Positions 16,023 through 24,781 of a stretch of DNA of 33,667 bases are shown here, piece after piece. The notes under the pieces are model-generated. The model saw only the letters and a list, made by a program, of their open reading frames with translations, made no database searches and had not been told where the DNA came from. Made by a program: the position numbers and the translations under genes. Positions within the stretch are counted from its first letter, which is position 1. Every line of letters begins with the position of its first letter. The stretch comes from Vreelandella nigrificans (GTDB lineage: Bacteria; Pseudomonadota; Gammaproteobacteria; Pseudomonadales; Halomonadaceae), in assembly GCF_002374315.1 (NCBI RefSeq), contig NZ_NWUX01000035.1:1-33667 (forward strand). Direction: 5' to 3'.

Positions 16023-16730
16023 CCTCATACCAATCAGTTCTTTGCCTCACTCACGATGGACTAAATATCTGCAGGAGAAGGGGGCATACTGGCTGCAAAC
16101 GCCATCTACCCGTTCTCGGAGGGCCGTAGGCTATTCGTCGACCTACCGCAGAGCACATATCAGCACCACCGGCTACTTCCTGATCGAAATGGCAAAATCA
16201 ATAGTCTAAATTCACTATCTATATCTACCATGTACTAGAACGTCTCACCACCGCTGCCCCCTTGCTTGCACCAAGCGTGTTACTACCCTGGAACAGGTTT
16301 TAAGCCCAACGGAACAATATGGTTAGAAGCAAGTGAGCCAATTTAACAGCGCTTATGACTCGCTTGTGACACTCAACATAACATCACTAGTAAAGGCTCA
16401 GGCATACCGCGCCAAATGCAAAAAAATTAACAGTGCAGTCCGTCCTGCCCACTGGAGCAGCAGGACACATAAATGTGTATTACCTCTCTCCTCGGCGGCT
16501 AAGGGTTACAGCAAATAAATCAAGGAAGCTACAACTACCGCCAGAAAGCAATAGTTGATATACACCAGAAAGCAATAGTTGATATATTCTTTTAAAGAGC
16601 CCAACACCTATGCCATGTCAAAAAAAATGCCGCACTTATTGTCATGTCAGGGTCGATTCCGCTTTGGTAGAATAAAAAGATAACTTTAACTTAGCCAGAT
16701 ACAAAATACTTAACCAAAGGTAAGCACAGC
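16023..16730. other. Intergenic stretch with a GC-richer block and a short tandem repeat
   Basis: This 708-base stretch contains no gene I can support. About 16020-16210 is visibly GC-richer than its surroundings and resembles inserted or decayed sequence; its plus-strand frame (15991-16209) and the one at 16333-16518 match nothing I recognise. A tandem repeat lies at 16541-16586. AAAGG at 16716-16720 serves the next gene. The promoter of that gene presumably lies in 16590-16715, but I see no strong one. Confidence 0.5.
16541..16586. repeat. Tandem direct repeat, 24-base period
   Basis: A 22-base unit beginning CCAGAAAGCAATAG occurs at 16541-16562 and exactly again at 16565-16586, with 2 bases between. 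It lies about 145 bases before the large ligase fusion and may be a replication-slippage product or a double binding site. Confidence 0.85.
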
Positions 16731-19700
16731 ATGCGCCAGCAATCACTAATCAAAAAGCCTGCCATTGTGTTTAAGACCAGTCAGCCTCAGGTACGTAGCC
16801 TAATCAGCGAACACCCCGCAAAAAAGCTCTCAGAGTTAATTTTGCAGGCCAAAACCCCACTGGAAAAAGAGCTGTCGAAAGCCCACTTGCCAGCAGATAA
16901 AGTGCTTACCATATTTTTATCATTTACTGATGGCTTACAACGGGCAACCGTGGTGCAGTTTTCAGGCAAACATCTAGCTGAGGTGTGGAAAAAGCTTGCT
17001 GATTGGCAGCAACGAAAATTTAAAGAGTCGCCTAAGGTACGCTGGCTACGTATTGACTGGGTAACCGAAAAGCGGGCCATGACCTGGGCAGACTGCTTAA
17101 AGGAAATGCACAGCGTAAAGCGTAACTACTTCCGCTACGGTATCTCTCTAGATACCAACTTCCGCTACGCCTTTCTAGAGCAAGAGCTCAACGCGAATGC
17201 AATGCTGTATCTTGGCGCTAGACAGCCCAAAGCCGCGCTTAACAAGAAAAACTTTCTCAGCTATGGCGTGAAACGCTACGGCAAGCACTTCTCGTTACCC
17301 TCTCGTGCTCAAGATCAAGCCCTGCTCTTTACTACGCAGGCCATTTTAGTGCAGCCCGATCAACCCTATGAACTACTTCACGGCTACAGCGGTGGCACAG
17401 AGGGCCGTAACACAGGGCGGCGGATTATCGAGAAGCTAGACCCCGTACAGGTAACGTCATTAATCCAGCAATCCAGCCAATTCCTAGCAGAGCAGGTCGA
17501 TGCAAAAGGCCGCTTTATTTATGGCATTCACCCCTGCTTCGACAGAGAAATTAAGGCCTACAATACACTCCGCCACACCAGTACCACCTACTCTATGCTT
17601 GAAGCTTGGGAGGTTACTAAAAGCAGTGAGTTAAAATCTGCGATAGACCGCTCTATCAAGCACTTAACTAGCGAGCTAATTCGCCAATACACACTGCCTT
17701 CAGGTGAAACCCTTGCTTACTTACAAGATGATAATAATGAAATAAAGCTCGGCGGTAACGCGGTATGCCTGCTGGCACTCGTTAAGTACGCAGAGCTTAC
17801 CAATGACCAGCAGTATTTGCCGCTTATGGAGCAGCTAGCGCTCGGCATACAGCGCATGCAAAACCAGGAAACTGGACAGCTTTACCACGTTTTAAATGCC
17901 GATGACCTCAGCACCAAAGAAGAATTCCGCATCATCTACTATGATGGGGAGGCCGCTTTTGGGCTAATGCGCCTATACGGTCTTACTAAAGATGAGCGCT
18001 GGTTGAACACGGTTGAAAAGGCGTTCGAGTATTTCATCGAGAAAGAGCACTGGAAAATCCATGACCACTGGCTTAGCTACTGCGTCAATGAATTAACCCT
18101 GTATCGGCCAGAAGCGCGTTACTACCAATTTGGTATCAAAAACGTTGCCGGGCATCTTGATTTTGTGATTGGGCGTATTACTACCTTCCCAACACTGCTT
18201 GAACTAATGATGGCAGCCCACAAAATGATTACACGCCTGGAAGCAAGCGACCAGCACCGGCATCTGCTGGAGCAAATCAATCTGAAAAAGTTTTACCACG
18301 CCTTAGAGGCACGGGCACACTACTTGCTCAATGGTTTTTTCTGGCCAGAATTTTCCATCTATTTTCAGAACCCGCAACGCATTATGGGTAGCTTTTTTAT
18401 TCGTCACCACAGCTTCCGCGTACGCATCGATGATGTGGAGCACTATCTGTCGGGGTATGTGGCTTATCTGCTGCACTATCTGAAGGCACCCTGTACAAAA
18501 GTCCTCGTTGCCAACGACCGTGTCTGGAATACCCACCACTTAGAGGTAGCCACAGGTGGACGCTGGCTCCGAAGACCCGCGAAAGATTGGTCCGCTAAGG
18601 GGGTTAAGTACTTTGCGCCGAGTGCCTGCTACGGCGACCTGGTGGTCGTGAGAGGCGAGGACGAAAAGGTTGGCGTGCTGCCAAGCCATGTGCGCATTTT
18701 ACCAACACCAGCAGGCCTTATGGTGAGTTCATCCTCATCATCCGCGAGTGAGCTTGAGAACAACGGGCTCCCAATACTAAAGGTCGACAACAGTGGGGAA
18801 GCAATCTTAGCTCTTGGACGCTATGCAAGAAATCAAATGAGCGGTGTTGTTATTGGAGTAACCGGTAGCTCGGGCAAAACAACGGCCGTGGCTATGTTAG
18901 CGCACGCTCTAGCAACCCGAGGTGAAGTTTATGCCAGCGCACACAATGCAAATTTACCGCACGGCGTTGCCTGGAATCTTTCTTCAGCGGGGTGGGATAC
19001 GCCACATCTAGTACTAGAAATGGCAGTAGGCAGGATGCCGACTAGCTCCAAAATGGCACGGCCGCAGGTTGCTGTCTTTCTGAATGTCCATCCGGCACAT
19101 ATAGGAAGTTCACACACGGTTGCAGATATTGCTCGCGTCAAAAGCGCTATTTTCGAGGGCATGTCACCGGGAGGAGTCGCTGTCATCAACCGAGACATGC
19201 TTGAGTTTGAAATGGTCTACTCGGCCGCGATTAAGAACAAGCAACGCGTAATATTGTTCGGTGAGCACAAGAAGAGTGACATACAGTTGATTAGCTATAA
19301 CAACACAACACAAATTGCTACTTTCTCACGTTATGGCGGGCCACAAGAAAGTGTTGAAATTGGAGCAGCAGGCCGTCACATGGCCCTGAATAGCCTTGCA
19401 GTAATAGCCGTCTTTACAGCGTTGGACTACCACATAGTACCAGCACTAGAACGTCTGAAGACGTTCCAATCTTTACCAGGACGTGGAGCTGAGAAGCGCC
19501 TCAATTTCATGGGACGTCGATTGACCTTAATCAATGATGCCTACAATGCTAATCCAGGTTCAATGTCTGTTGCACTAGAGCGCCTGGGGTATCTCAATGT
19601 CACAGGCCGTCGAGTAGCGATTCTTGGCCAAATGGAAGACCTAGGGGCATCAGCCGAGCAGTACCACACGGCTCTTTTGGAAGCTGTCGAACATGCGAAA

Positions 19701-19910
19701 ATCGATACCCTATATGTGGTCGGACCACATTACCGCACATTCTGGGAGCGTTTGCCTGCTGCACAGCAAGGTGCTCATGTGACCTCTATCGATGCCTTGA
19801 AAACAGTACTGGCAGACGCCCTGAGTGATGGTGACGGTGTACTTGTGAAAGGCTCTAACAGCACAGGAATGCATAAAGTCGTCGCTTGGATGGAAGGCGA
19901 AAGACCTTAA
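16731..19910 (+). CDS. Fusion of helical-barrel-like domain and MurF-like amide ligase
   Basis: The 1059-residue protein has three parts. Residues about 50-200 weakly resemble an AMMECR1-like domain. Residues about 240-590 look like an alpha/alpha toroid, with motifs TLRHTST (279-285), KLGGNA (339-344), YYDGEAAFGL (403-412) and RVRIDDVEHY (563-572). Residues about 610-1059 are MurF-like: a shortened N-terminal module (620-695), the P-loop GVTGSSGKTT (709-718), the probable carbamylated Lys804, and DAYNANPGSM (936-945). Mur ligases join an amino acid or dipeptide to a carboxyl group using ATP. No signal peptide is present, so it acts in the cytoplasm. The toroid matches the separate protein at 24782-26659 and the ligase matches 22771-24738, so this gene is the fused form of that pair. 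The true acceptor and the toroid reaction are unknown; housekeeping MurF is expected elsewhere in the genome. Confidence 0.85.
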   Translation: MRQQSLIKKPAIVFKTSQPQVRSLISEHPAKKLSELILQAKTPLEKELSKAHLPADKVLTIFLSFTDGLQRATVVQFSGKHLAEVWKKLADWQQRKFKESPKVRWLRIDWVTEKRAMTWADCLKEMHSVKRNYFRYGISLDTNFRYAFLEQELNANAMLYLGARQPKAALNKKNFLSYGVKRYGKHFSLPSRAQDQALLFTTQAILVQPDQPYELLHGYSGGTEGRNTGRRIIEKLDPVQVTSLIQQSSQFLAEQVDAKGRFIYGIHPCFDREIKAYNTLRHTSTTYSMLEAWEVTKSSELKSAIDRSIKHLTSELIRQYTLPSGETLAYLQDDNNEIKLGGNAVCLLALVKYAELTNDQQYLPLMEQLALGIQRMQNQETGQLYHVLNADDLSTKEEFRIIYYDGEAAFGLMRLYGLTKDERWLNTVEKAFEYFIEKEHWKIHDHWLSYCVNELTLYRPEARYYQFGIKNVAGHLDFVIGRITTFPTLLELMMAAHKMITRLEASDQHRHLLEQINLKKFYHALEARAHYLLNGFFWPEFSIYFQNPQRIMGSFFIRHHSFRVRIDDVEHYLSGYVAYLLHYLKAPCTKVLVANDRVWNTHHLEVATGGRWLRRPAKDWSAKGVKYFAPSACYGDLVVVRGEDEKVGVLPSHVRILPTPAGLMVSSSSSSASELENNGLPILKVDNSGEAILALGRYARNQMSGVVIGVTGSSGKTTAVAMLAHALATRGEVYASAHNANLPHGVAWNLSSAGWDTPHLVLEMAVGRMPTSSKMARPQVAVFLNVHPAHIGSSHTVADIARVKSAIFEGMSPGGVAVINRDMLEFEMVYSAAIKNKQRVILFGEHKKSDIQLISYNNTTQIATFSRYGGPQESVEIGAAGRHMALNSLAVIAVFTALDYHIVPALERLKTFQSLPGRGAEKRLNFMGRRLTLINDAYNANPGSMSVALERLGYLNVTGRRVAILGQMEDLGASAEQYHTALLEAVEHAKIDTLYVVGPHYRTFWERLPAAQQGAHVTSIDALKTVLADALSDGDGVLVKGSNSTGMHKVVAWMEGERP

Positions 19911-20301
19911 AGAAGCTCCGCACAAAATGCCCTGATGGCTCACCCCCAGGACCCCTTGCAAACCATGCAGGGCTTACTCGAATACCTGAGGTACTGGCCA
20001 CATGCCTATGTGCTGTGCCTGCGCAGCCTTCCCCCAAGCATCCTGAGTAGTTAGTGATCTAAACTCATGCTTAGCGGCTCCAGTCAGCAAGCACGCTTCT
20101 ACAATTTACCCAATTACTCACTAAGGCAGAGCATTTCTTAATTAACAACAAATACTGGCCTAAGAAATTACGGCCCTATGCCTCCTCAGAGGCAAAAGCT
20201 TTACTTGTAAATTCAAAGCCGCCGTACCCTATAGGAGAGCCTAACTTAAAGCTCTGCGCAACTAACTTAAACGTAATATTATCAAAAGGAATAAACTCAG
20301 C
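19911..20301. other. Intergenic stretch without a supported gene
   Basis: About 390 bases separate the ligase fusion from the next hydrolase. A 39-codon plus-strand frame (19935-20054) lacks a ribosome binding site. A small hairpin TGCCTC/GAGGCA lies near 20178-20193 without a T-run. The last 100 bases are AT-rich and could hold a promoter; AAGGA lies 11 bases before the next ATG. Confidence 0.5.
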
Positions 20302-21339
20302 ATGATTAACAATATAAAAAAGAAAATTCGATGGCACATTACCGATATTAAAGCCAGGATAGGTATAGGAAATGCAGAAATCCTACGTAGGGGAAACCTA
20401 CCAGCTTATGCCCCACAAGAGCCTCGACTACTGTCAATCCCACTTGGAGATGAGAGCTTTAGTTCAAGTGATGTATTGCACAGCACCTTTTGCACACAAG
20501 AACACGCCGCCAATGTTCCCTTTTCCTTATGGGTAAAAACTCAGCATGCGAACGAGTGCATTCGCTACTACCCTGCGGGGCTAAACTCCTCAGAAAATCC
20601 TAAGGTTATGGTCTTCTTTCCAGGTGATTTAACACTCAGAACCACCAAGGGAGAGCGCCGAGTAGTCCACAGCTATAAAAGCAACTCTCCACAAAAAGTC
20701 ATTCAAGCAGTGCAGCAGTGGGCTGCCGATGCAAATATCCCAGCTCTTTATGTCGGCCGCCCAGGTACGTTCGGCTCATCAGGAAATCATGACAACAGGC
20801 GCCAAATTACTGAAATCAAACTCATGAACGAATCACTTAACCTTCTGAAAAAAAAGTATAAAATTGGAGAGTTCATAGTGACAGGGCAGTCTGGAGGAGG
20901 ACAAATAGCAGCGGCTATGCTGAACCTACGCCAGGATATATCTGCCGCAGTAATCACTTCAGGACTGCTGCCGGTACATTTTCTAACACGCCGCTGGAGG
21001 AAAATCCGCCCGATCCCCGGGGCAAAAAAACATCCGATTGAAATGCTATATGACCCTACAGAAGGCATCGCAGATATTCCTAAAGATCCGCAGCCAATAA
21101 TCATAATTATCTCAGACCCAAGGGATAGAGTAATCCCATTTAACTCCCAAGTTCTCTATGTCAATAGGCTTAAAAAAGAAGAGCTAACCGTTCACCACAT
21201 ATACGCCCATGCTCCATTACCCAAACGGCATGCACTCAGGGAACATGGTAAAAAAGCAGCTGCTTTAATAGCCAAAGGAGCAAACATCGAGGATATTCGA
21301 ATTGCTATAGTAAGTGAAGATATGAGAAACACCTCCTAA
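20302..21339 (+). CDS. Alpha/beta hydrolase-like protein
   Basis: The 345-residue protein carries an alpha/beta hydrolase core from about residue 100: VMVFFPGD (102-109) as the oxyanion strand, TGQSGGGQ with nucleophile Ser197, ISDPRDRVIPF with Asp272 or Asp275 as the acid, and a C-terminal His (303 or 310 in HAPLPKRHALREHG). The first 95 residues are basic at the start, with no signal peptide, and are not recognised. AAGGA lies 11 bases before the ATG. The next gene, a secreted metalloprotease, begins 31 bases after the stop, so both may share a transcript. The substrate is unknown. Placed around the ligase fusion with another hydrolase, it might cleave an ester or amide made by that enzyme, but this is inference. 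Confidence 0.8.
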   Translation: MINNIKKKIRWHITDIKARIGIGNAEILRRGNLPAYAPQEPRLLSIPLGDESFSSSDVLHSTFCTQEHAANVPFSLWVKTQHANECIRYYPAGLNSSENPKVMVFFPGDLTLRTTKGERRVVHSYKSNSPQKVIQAVQQWAADANIPALYVGRPGTFGSSGNHDNRRQITEIKLMNESLNLLKKKYKIGEFIVTGQSGGGQIAAAMLNLRQDISAAVITSGLLPVHFLTRRWRKIRPIPGAKKHPIEMLYDPTEGIADIPKDPQPIIIIISDPRDRVIPFNSQVLYVNRLKKEELTVHHIYAHAPLPKRHALREHGKKAAALIAKGANIEDIRIAIVSEDMRNTS

Positions 21340-21370
21340 TCGAACGACAAAAAGCCATTAAAGGCCTGAT

Positions 21371-22315
21371 ATGAACAACGCGCGAATAATAGCAGCCGTA
21401 ACACTGCTTTTTCTTTTGTCCTCCCCGGTATCCGCACAAGGCACAGAGCAGAGTGAATGCTCTAACCGAACATCGTCTGATCATTATCAACATCGTTATG
21501 ATGTTGATGAGTTTGCCATTTTCTATGATTTGAGCGGGGACAATGCACTTGCTGATCTGACAGACCTCAACAATAACGATATCCCAGATATTATTGAAGA
21601 CACTATGCTGCAGCTAATTACCATGCGCGATGTGCTGGGGGCTTTAGGATTCACGCACCCATTTGACCAGTATCGCTACGAGCGTGCGGGGGTGGAGAGA
21701 ATCTACGTCAGCATGCGTAACCTAAATGGTAACGGTGTGGCATTCGACCCACCACATCGTGATACAACACATGCAGAGAAGCCGTGTGTCTTGCTAATAG
21801 GTCTTTCTAGCGAGCTAAAAGCAGGCAACCTGACCCCTGCACACGAGCTATTTCATCTCTACCAGTACGGTTACAGCGTACTCAAGAACAGCTGGTACCT
21901 AGAGGGTACCGCACGTTGGTCAGAAGGCCTGCTGGGTGAGCGTAGTTACCCCATGGGATTAATCCCACATACGCCAGAGGATGAAGAAGCCCTATTTTCA
22001 CAGTCCTATGGCGCCGTTGCCTTTTGGATGGCATTTCTGGATGCCGTCTCTCCATTCACACTGGGAGAGCGGCGCTACACTGACGACCTACTATCACGTA
22101 GCTACGTTAATGGCGAGCAGATCATTCACGACGAAGCCACGACACATGGGAGCGCTGCCATCATCGAGATACTGGAAGCCTTTGATAAGCTTGATAGACA
22201 AATAAGCCATGTCGAGAACCGCAGGCAAAAATCATGGCCGAATGCAGACCGTAGCGATGCAGCCAATAATGTCTCAATGCTGAATATTGTTTACCGTCTT
22301 CTTAAAGCACAATAA
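21371..22315 (+). CDS. Secreted HExxH metalloprotease-like protein (MXAN_6640-like)
   Basis: The 314-residue protein starts with a signal peptide (MNNARIIAAVTLLFLLSSPVSAQG, cleavage near residue 22). A calcium-loop-like segment DLNNNDIPDIIED (65-77) is of the kind that opens many such proteases. The zinc site is HELFH (158-162) in TPAHELFHLYQYGY, and the third ligand is probably Glu178 in WYLEGTARWSE, giving the gluzincin pattern HExxH...E. This layout matches the MXAN_6640-type putative metalloproteases as I know them. It would act in the periplasm or outside the cell. It might process a surface protein such as an adhesin, but no target is shown by the sequence. It is the last gene of the plus-strand accessory run. 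Confidence 0.8.
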   Translation: MNNARIIAAVTLLFLLSSPVSAQGTEQSECSNRTSSDHYQHRYDVDEFAIFYDLSGDNALADLTDLNNNDIPDIIEDTMLQLITMRDVLGALGFTHPFDQYRYERAGVERIYVSMRNLNGNGVAFDPPHRDTTHAEKPCVLLIGLSSELKAGNLTPAHELFHLYQYGYSVLKNSWYLEGTARWSEGLLGERSYPMGLIPHTPEDEEALFSQSYGAVAFWMAFLDAVSPFTLGERRYTDDLLSRSYVNGEQIIHDEATTHGSAAIIEILEAFDKLDRQISHVENRRQKSWPNADRSDAANNVSMLNIVYRLLKAQ

Positions 22316-22688
22316 ACGCGACCGCTCCTCGGGATTAGCACTGACCTTTCCCCCTAGATTAGTGCCATTGGCTCAATGAGACTCTCTATATCATGCCGCC
22401 CTTTGAGCATATTCAACGGGCGATGAGCAGTGAGGGCTAACATAATTGTAATGGTCTCGCCAAATCCAAGGAAAGTCGCTAATCCCCCAGAAACACTCTT
22501 AGCTTCTATAGTCCTTTCGATAAGCTGGCAGAAGTATTGTCGTAACCACTTGAATGCGTCCCCTCTAAAAACAGGAGGACTACCGTGCACGAAATCGAGC
22601 TTAATCAAGAGACTGCTTAAGAGCAGCTATTGAGCAACCAGGTTGAAAATCACCAATAAAAAATACAGATAAATATCGAGCATAATAC
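22316..22688. other. Convergent intergenic stretch, possible gene remnant
   Basis: About 370 bases lie between two convergent gene sets. Overlapping short frames occur on both strands (plus 22430-22633, minus 22354-22608). The minus frame gives a fairly protein-like sequence but would need a TTG start and has no clear ribosome binding site. It may be a decayed gene; I do not recognise it. Confidence 0.4.
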
Positions 22689-22722
22689 AAAAAAGGCTTC
22701 GGATAAGAGCAAAACCGAAGCC
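22689..22722 (-). terminator. Strong Rho-independent terminator of the secretion/ligase operon
   Basis: GGCTTCGG (22695-22702) and CCGAAGCC (22715-22722) form a perfect 8-bp stem with a 12-base loop, followed on the minus strand by six T. It lies 48 bases past the stop of the last minus-strand gene and closes the run that begins at 31605. Confidence 0.9.
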
Positions 22723-22770
22723 ATTAAACAGCTGAAAAACCAGAGAAGAAATTCAAAAACACCTCTAATA

Positions 22771-24738
22771 CTATGAGGATTCGGCATTCAGAAAACTCAC
22801 AACCTTATGCAGACCTACACTGTTAGACCCCTTCAACAACACAACATCTCCATCTCTTAAAACACCAACAACCTCTCTCATTAGTTCTTTATATGTTTTG
22901 AATGAAAAACAGTTCACCCCTTCATTTTCTAGCAACCTCTGAATCCTCGGCATGTGCTCACCTACCAGAATGACGCACTCCGCTTTACAAGATACAATAT
23001 TGGGAACTAAGTCTTGATGACGTAATACAGTATCATCAGCGAGCTCAAGCATATCGCCTACAATGAGCAACTTCCGCCCTGAAGAATGGGGCATATCTTC
23101 CATCATCTTTATTGAAGCTTTCATAGATGCGGGGTTCGCATTATAGGCCTCATCAATTATCTTGATTTTCTTTCCATCTATAATTACATCCGCAACTTCC
23201 CCACGCCCAGATACTGCTTTAAATAATGAGAAAGCAGCTAGTGCTGGCTTCAGATCCATCCCTAAAGCATGTATCGCCGATAGACATGCCAAGCTATTTA
23301 TTACCATATGCAATCCTGGGGCCCCAAGGCTATATTTAAACTCCTCGCCCCCTATATCTGCACAAACTTTGCCGCTCCCAGGGGAGTATGAAATCAATCG
23401 TGAATCAGCATCTTGGTGATTTCCGAAAGACACCACTCTGAGCCCACATCTCTTAGCCTCAGAATATACAATTAGCCATTCAGCCATATCTCTATTGATT
23501 ATGGCTATCCCACTAGGTGGCATGAACGAGAAAACCTTACTTTTCTTCCTCGCAATTTCCTCTGTCGTTTTATAATACTCCAGATGAGCAGGTGCGACAT
23601 TCGTAAAAATAGCCACATCTGGCCGTACAAAAGCAGAATTCAAGGGCATCTGTGCGATAGACATTTCAACAACACAGTGTGGCGCCCTCCATGGGAAAGA
23701 AGCCAAGTTCCAAGCTATCCCTTTCGGTTTATTCGCAGTCCCTTGAGTTTTCCCTACGCTCCCCCACAGTTTGAGAATATGAGACAACATTGATACCGTT
23801 GTTGTTTTTCCTGCACTTCCAGTGATACCTATAATTTTTCCTGATATTTTTCGTCTAGCATAAAACCCCATATCAAATATAGCAGCCTCTACATTTCTAA
23901 CCTTCAATACAGGAAGGTTCTGCCCCACTATAAAATCATCTTCTTCAGTTATTACCGCTTGAGGAGTTAGGGGTAATTTGTCGATCATAGTAGAAGAAAT
24001 ATATCTGGAACTCCCCTTGGGACGAGCAACTATCATCCGCCCAGGCTGCATTGACGGCCCATATATGCATAGCCCTGTCGCACGCCACTTTTCTAACTCT
24101 CTCGGCGGCTGAACCCATTTGCCTTTTGTAGCCGTCAGTAGCCTTTTTGAATCCCAGTTATATTCCTCATATACAGCTTCTTCTTCTTCCAATTCTAATT
24201 TCTTACCAAGGAAAAAGCATAAATGCCAGGGTTCCTCTTGTAACTCCCAACACCACCCAAACCTCTGGGCATTCCTTAACAACCAGTTAAGCTCTTTTGT
24301 CCACCTCTTTGCTCTTTGAATATCTACAGCCAAGCCAAAACCATGTTTGCTTGCACCAGGTACTGCTGCGGGAGCTCTTCCAGGCCGAAGCCACCAAACC
24401 TTTCCTTCCCAAGTTACAGGAGATGTACCTTCAACAGGAGCTTCAGAATATCTTTTATGAAAAATTCTTGATTGATCACGAAAGTTCCTATAGCAATTCG
24501 CCCCTACCACAGGCTCAAGAAATACTTTGTCCCTTATTGCCGCAAGACGCATTTCATTCCATGAGTGAGCCGCTAAATGATGCAGCTTACCTCCAGGCAC
24601 TTGTATCAATAAGCGTTCATCCAACCGGCCATTCATGGCGATATCAATGTCTTCAGGGAGATTAACATCGTACACAGGAAGCTCATTACTCTTGTTCCCC
24701 TGTAGCGCCATTCCCACTACCTCAGAATAATTCATCAT
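22771..24738 (-). CDS. Fusion of M15/VanY-type peptidase and MurF-like amide ligase
   Basis: Residues about 45-180 of this 655-residue protein form a zinc D,D-peptidase domain of the M15/VanY family. SKHGFGLAVD supplies His132 and Asp139, EEPWHL supplies catalytic Glu169 and ligand His172, and YRNFRDQSRIF is the usual N-terminal motif. Residues about 215-655 are MurF-like: a shortened N-terminal module (CIYGPSMQPGRMIVARP), P-loop GITGSAGKTTT (304-314), carbamylated Lys399, and DEAYNANPASM (529-539). The ligase half is homologous to the C-terminus of the 16731-19910 protein. M15 enzymes usually work in the cell envelope, but I see no signal peptide, so here a peptidase and a peptide ligase seem joined in the cytoplasm. 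It could make and trim a D-amino-acid or other peptide. It is the last gene of the minus-strand run, 43 bases behind the toroid gene. Confidence 0.87.
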   Translation of the reverse strand: MMNYSEVVGMALQGNKSNELPVYDVNLPEDIDIAMNGRLDERLLIQVPGGKLHHLAAHSWNEMRLAAIRDKVFLEPVVGANCYRNFRDQSRIFHKRYSEAPVEGTSPVTWEGKVWWLRPGRAPAAVPGASKHGFGLAVDIQRAKRWTKELNWLLRNAQRFGWCWELQEEPWHLCFFLGKKLELEEEEAVYEEYNWDSKRLLTATKGKWVQPPRELEKWRATGLCIYGPSMQPGRMIVARPKGSSRYISSTMIDKLPLTPQAVITEEDDFIVGQNLPVLKVRNVEAAIFDMGFYARRKISGKIIGITGSAGKTTTVSMLSHILKLWGSVGKTQGTANKPKGIAWNLASFPWRAPHCVVEMSIAQMPLNSAFVRPDVAIFTNVAPAHLEYYKTTEEIARKKSKVFSFMPPSGIAIINRDMAEWLIVYSEAKRCGLRVVSFGNHQDADSRLISYSPGSGKVCADIGGEEFKYSLGAPGLHMVINSLACLSAIHALGMDLKPALAAFSLFKAVSGRGEVADVIIDGKKIKIIDEAYNANPASMKASIKMMEDMPHSSGRKLLIVGDMLELADDTVLRHQDLVPNIVSCKAECVILVGEHMPRIQRLLENEGVNCFSFKTYKELMREVVGVLRDGDVVLLKGSNSVGLHKVVSFLNAESS

Positions 24739-24781
24739 ATCCCCCAGAAAACATCTAATAGCTTCAGAAGCGTATTACTCT

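Noticed and set aside
16731..19910. Housekeeping murF or cyanophycin synthetase
   Set aside because: The toroid fusion, the reduced acceptor-binding part and the location away from a cell-wall cluster do not fit murF; the ATP-grasp half of cyanophycin synthetase is absent.
19935..20054. 39-codon plus-strand small frame
   Set aside because: No ribosome binding site and nothing recognisable; chance frame or decayed sequence.
22354..22608. 84-codon minus-strand frame between convergent genes
   Set aside because: Needs a TTG start without a clear ribosome binding site and matches nothing I know; kept only as a possible remnant.
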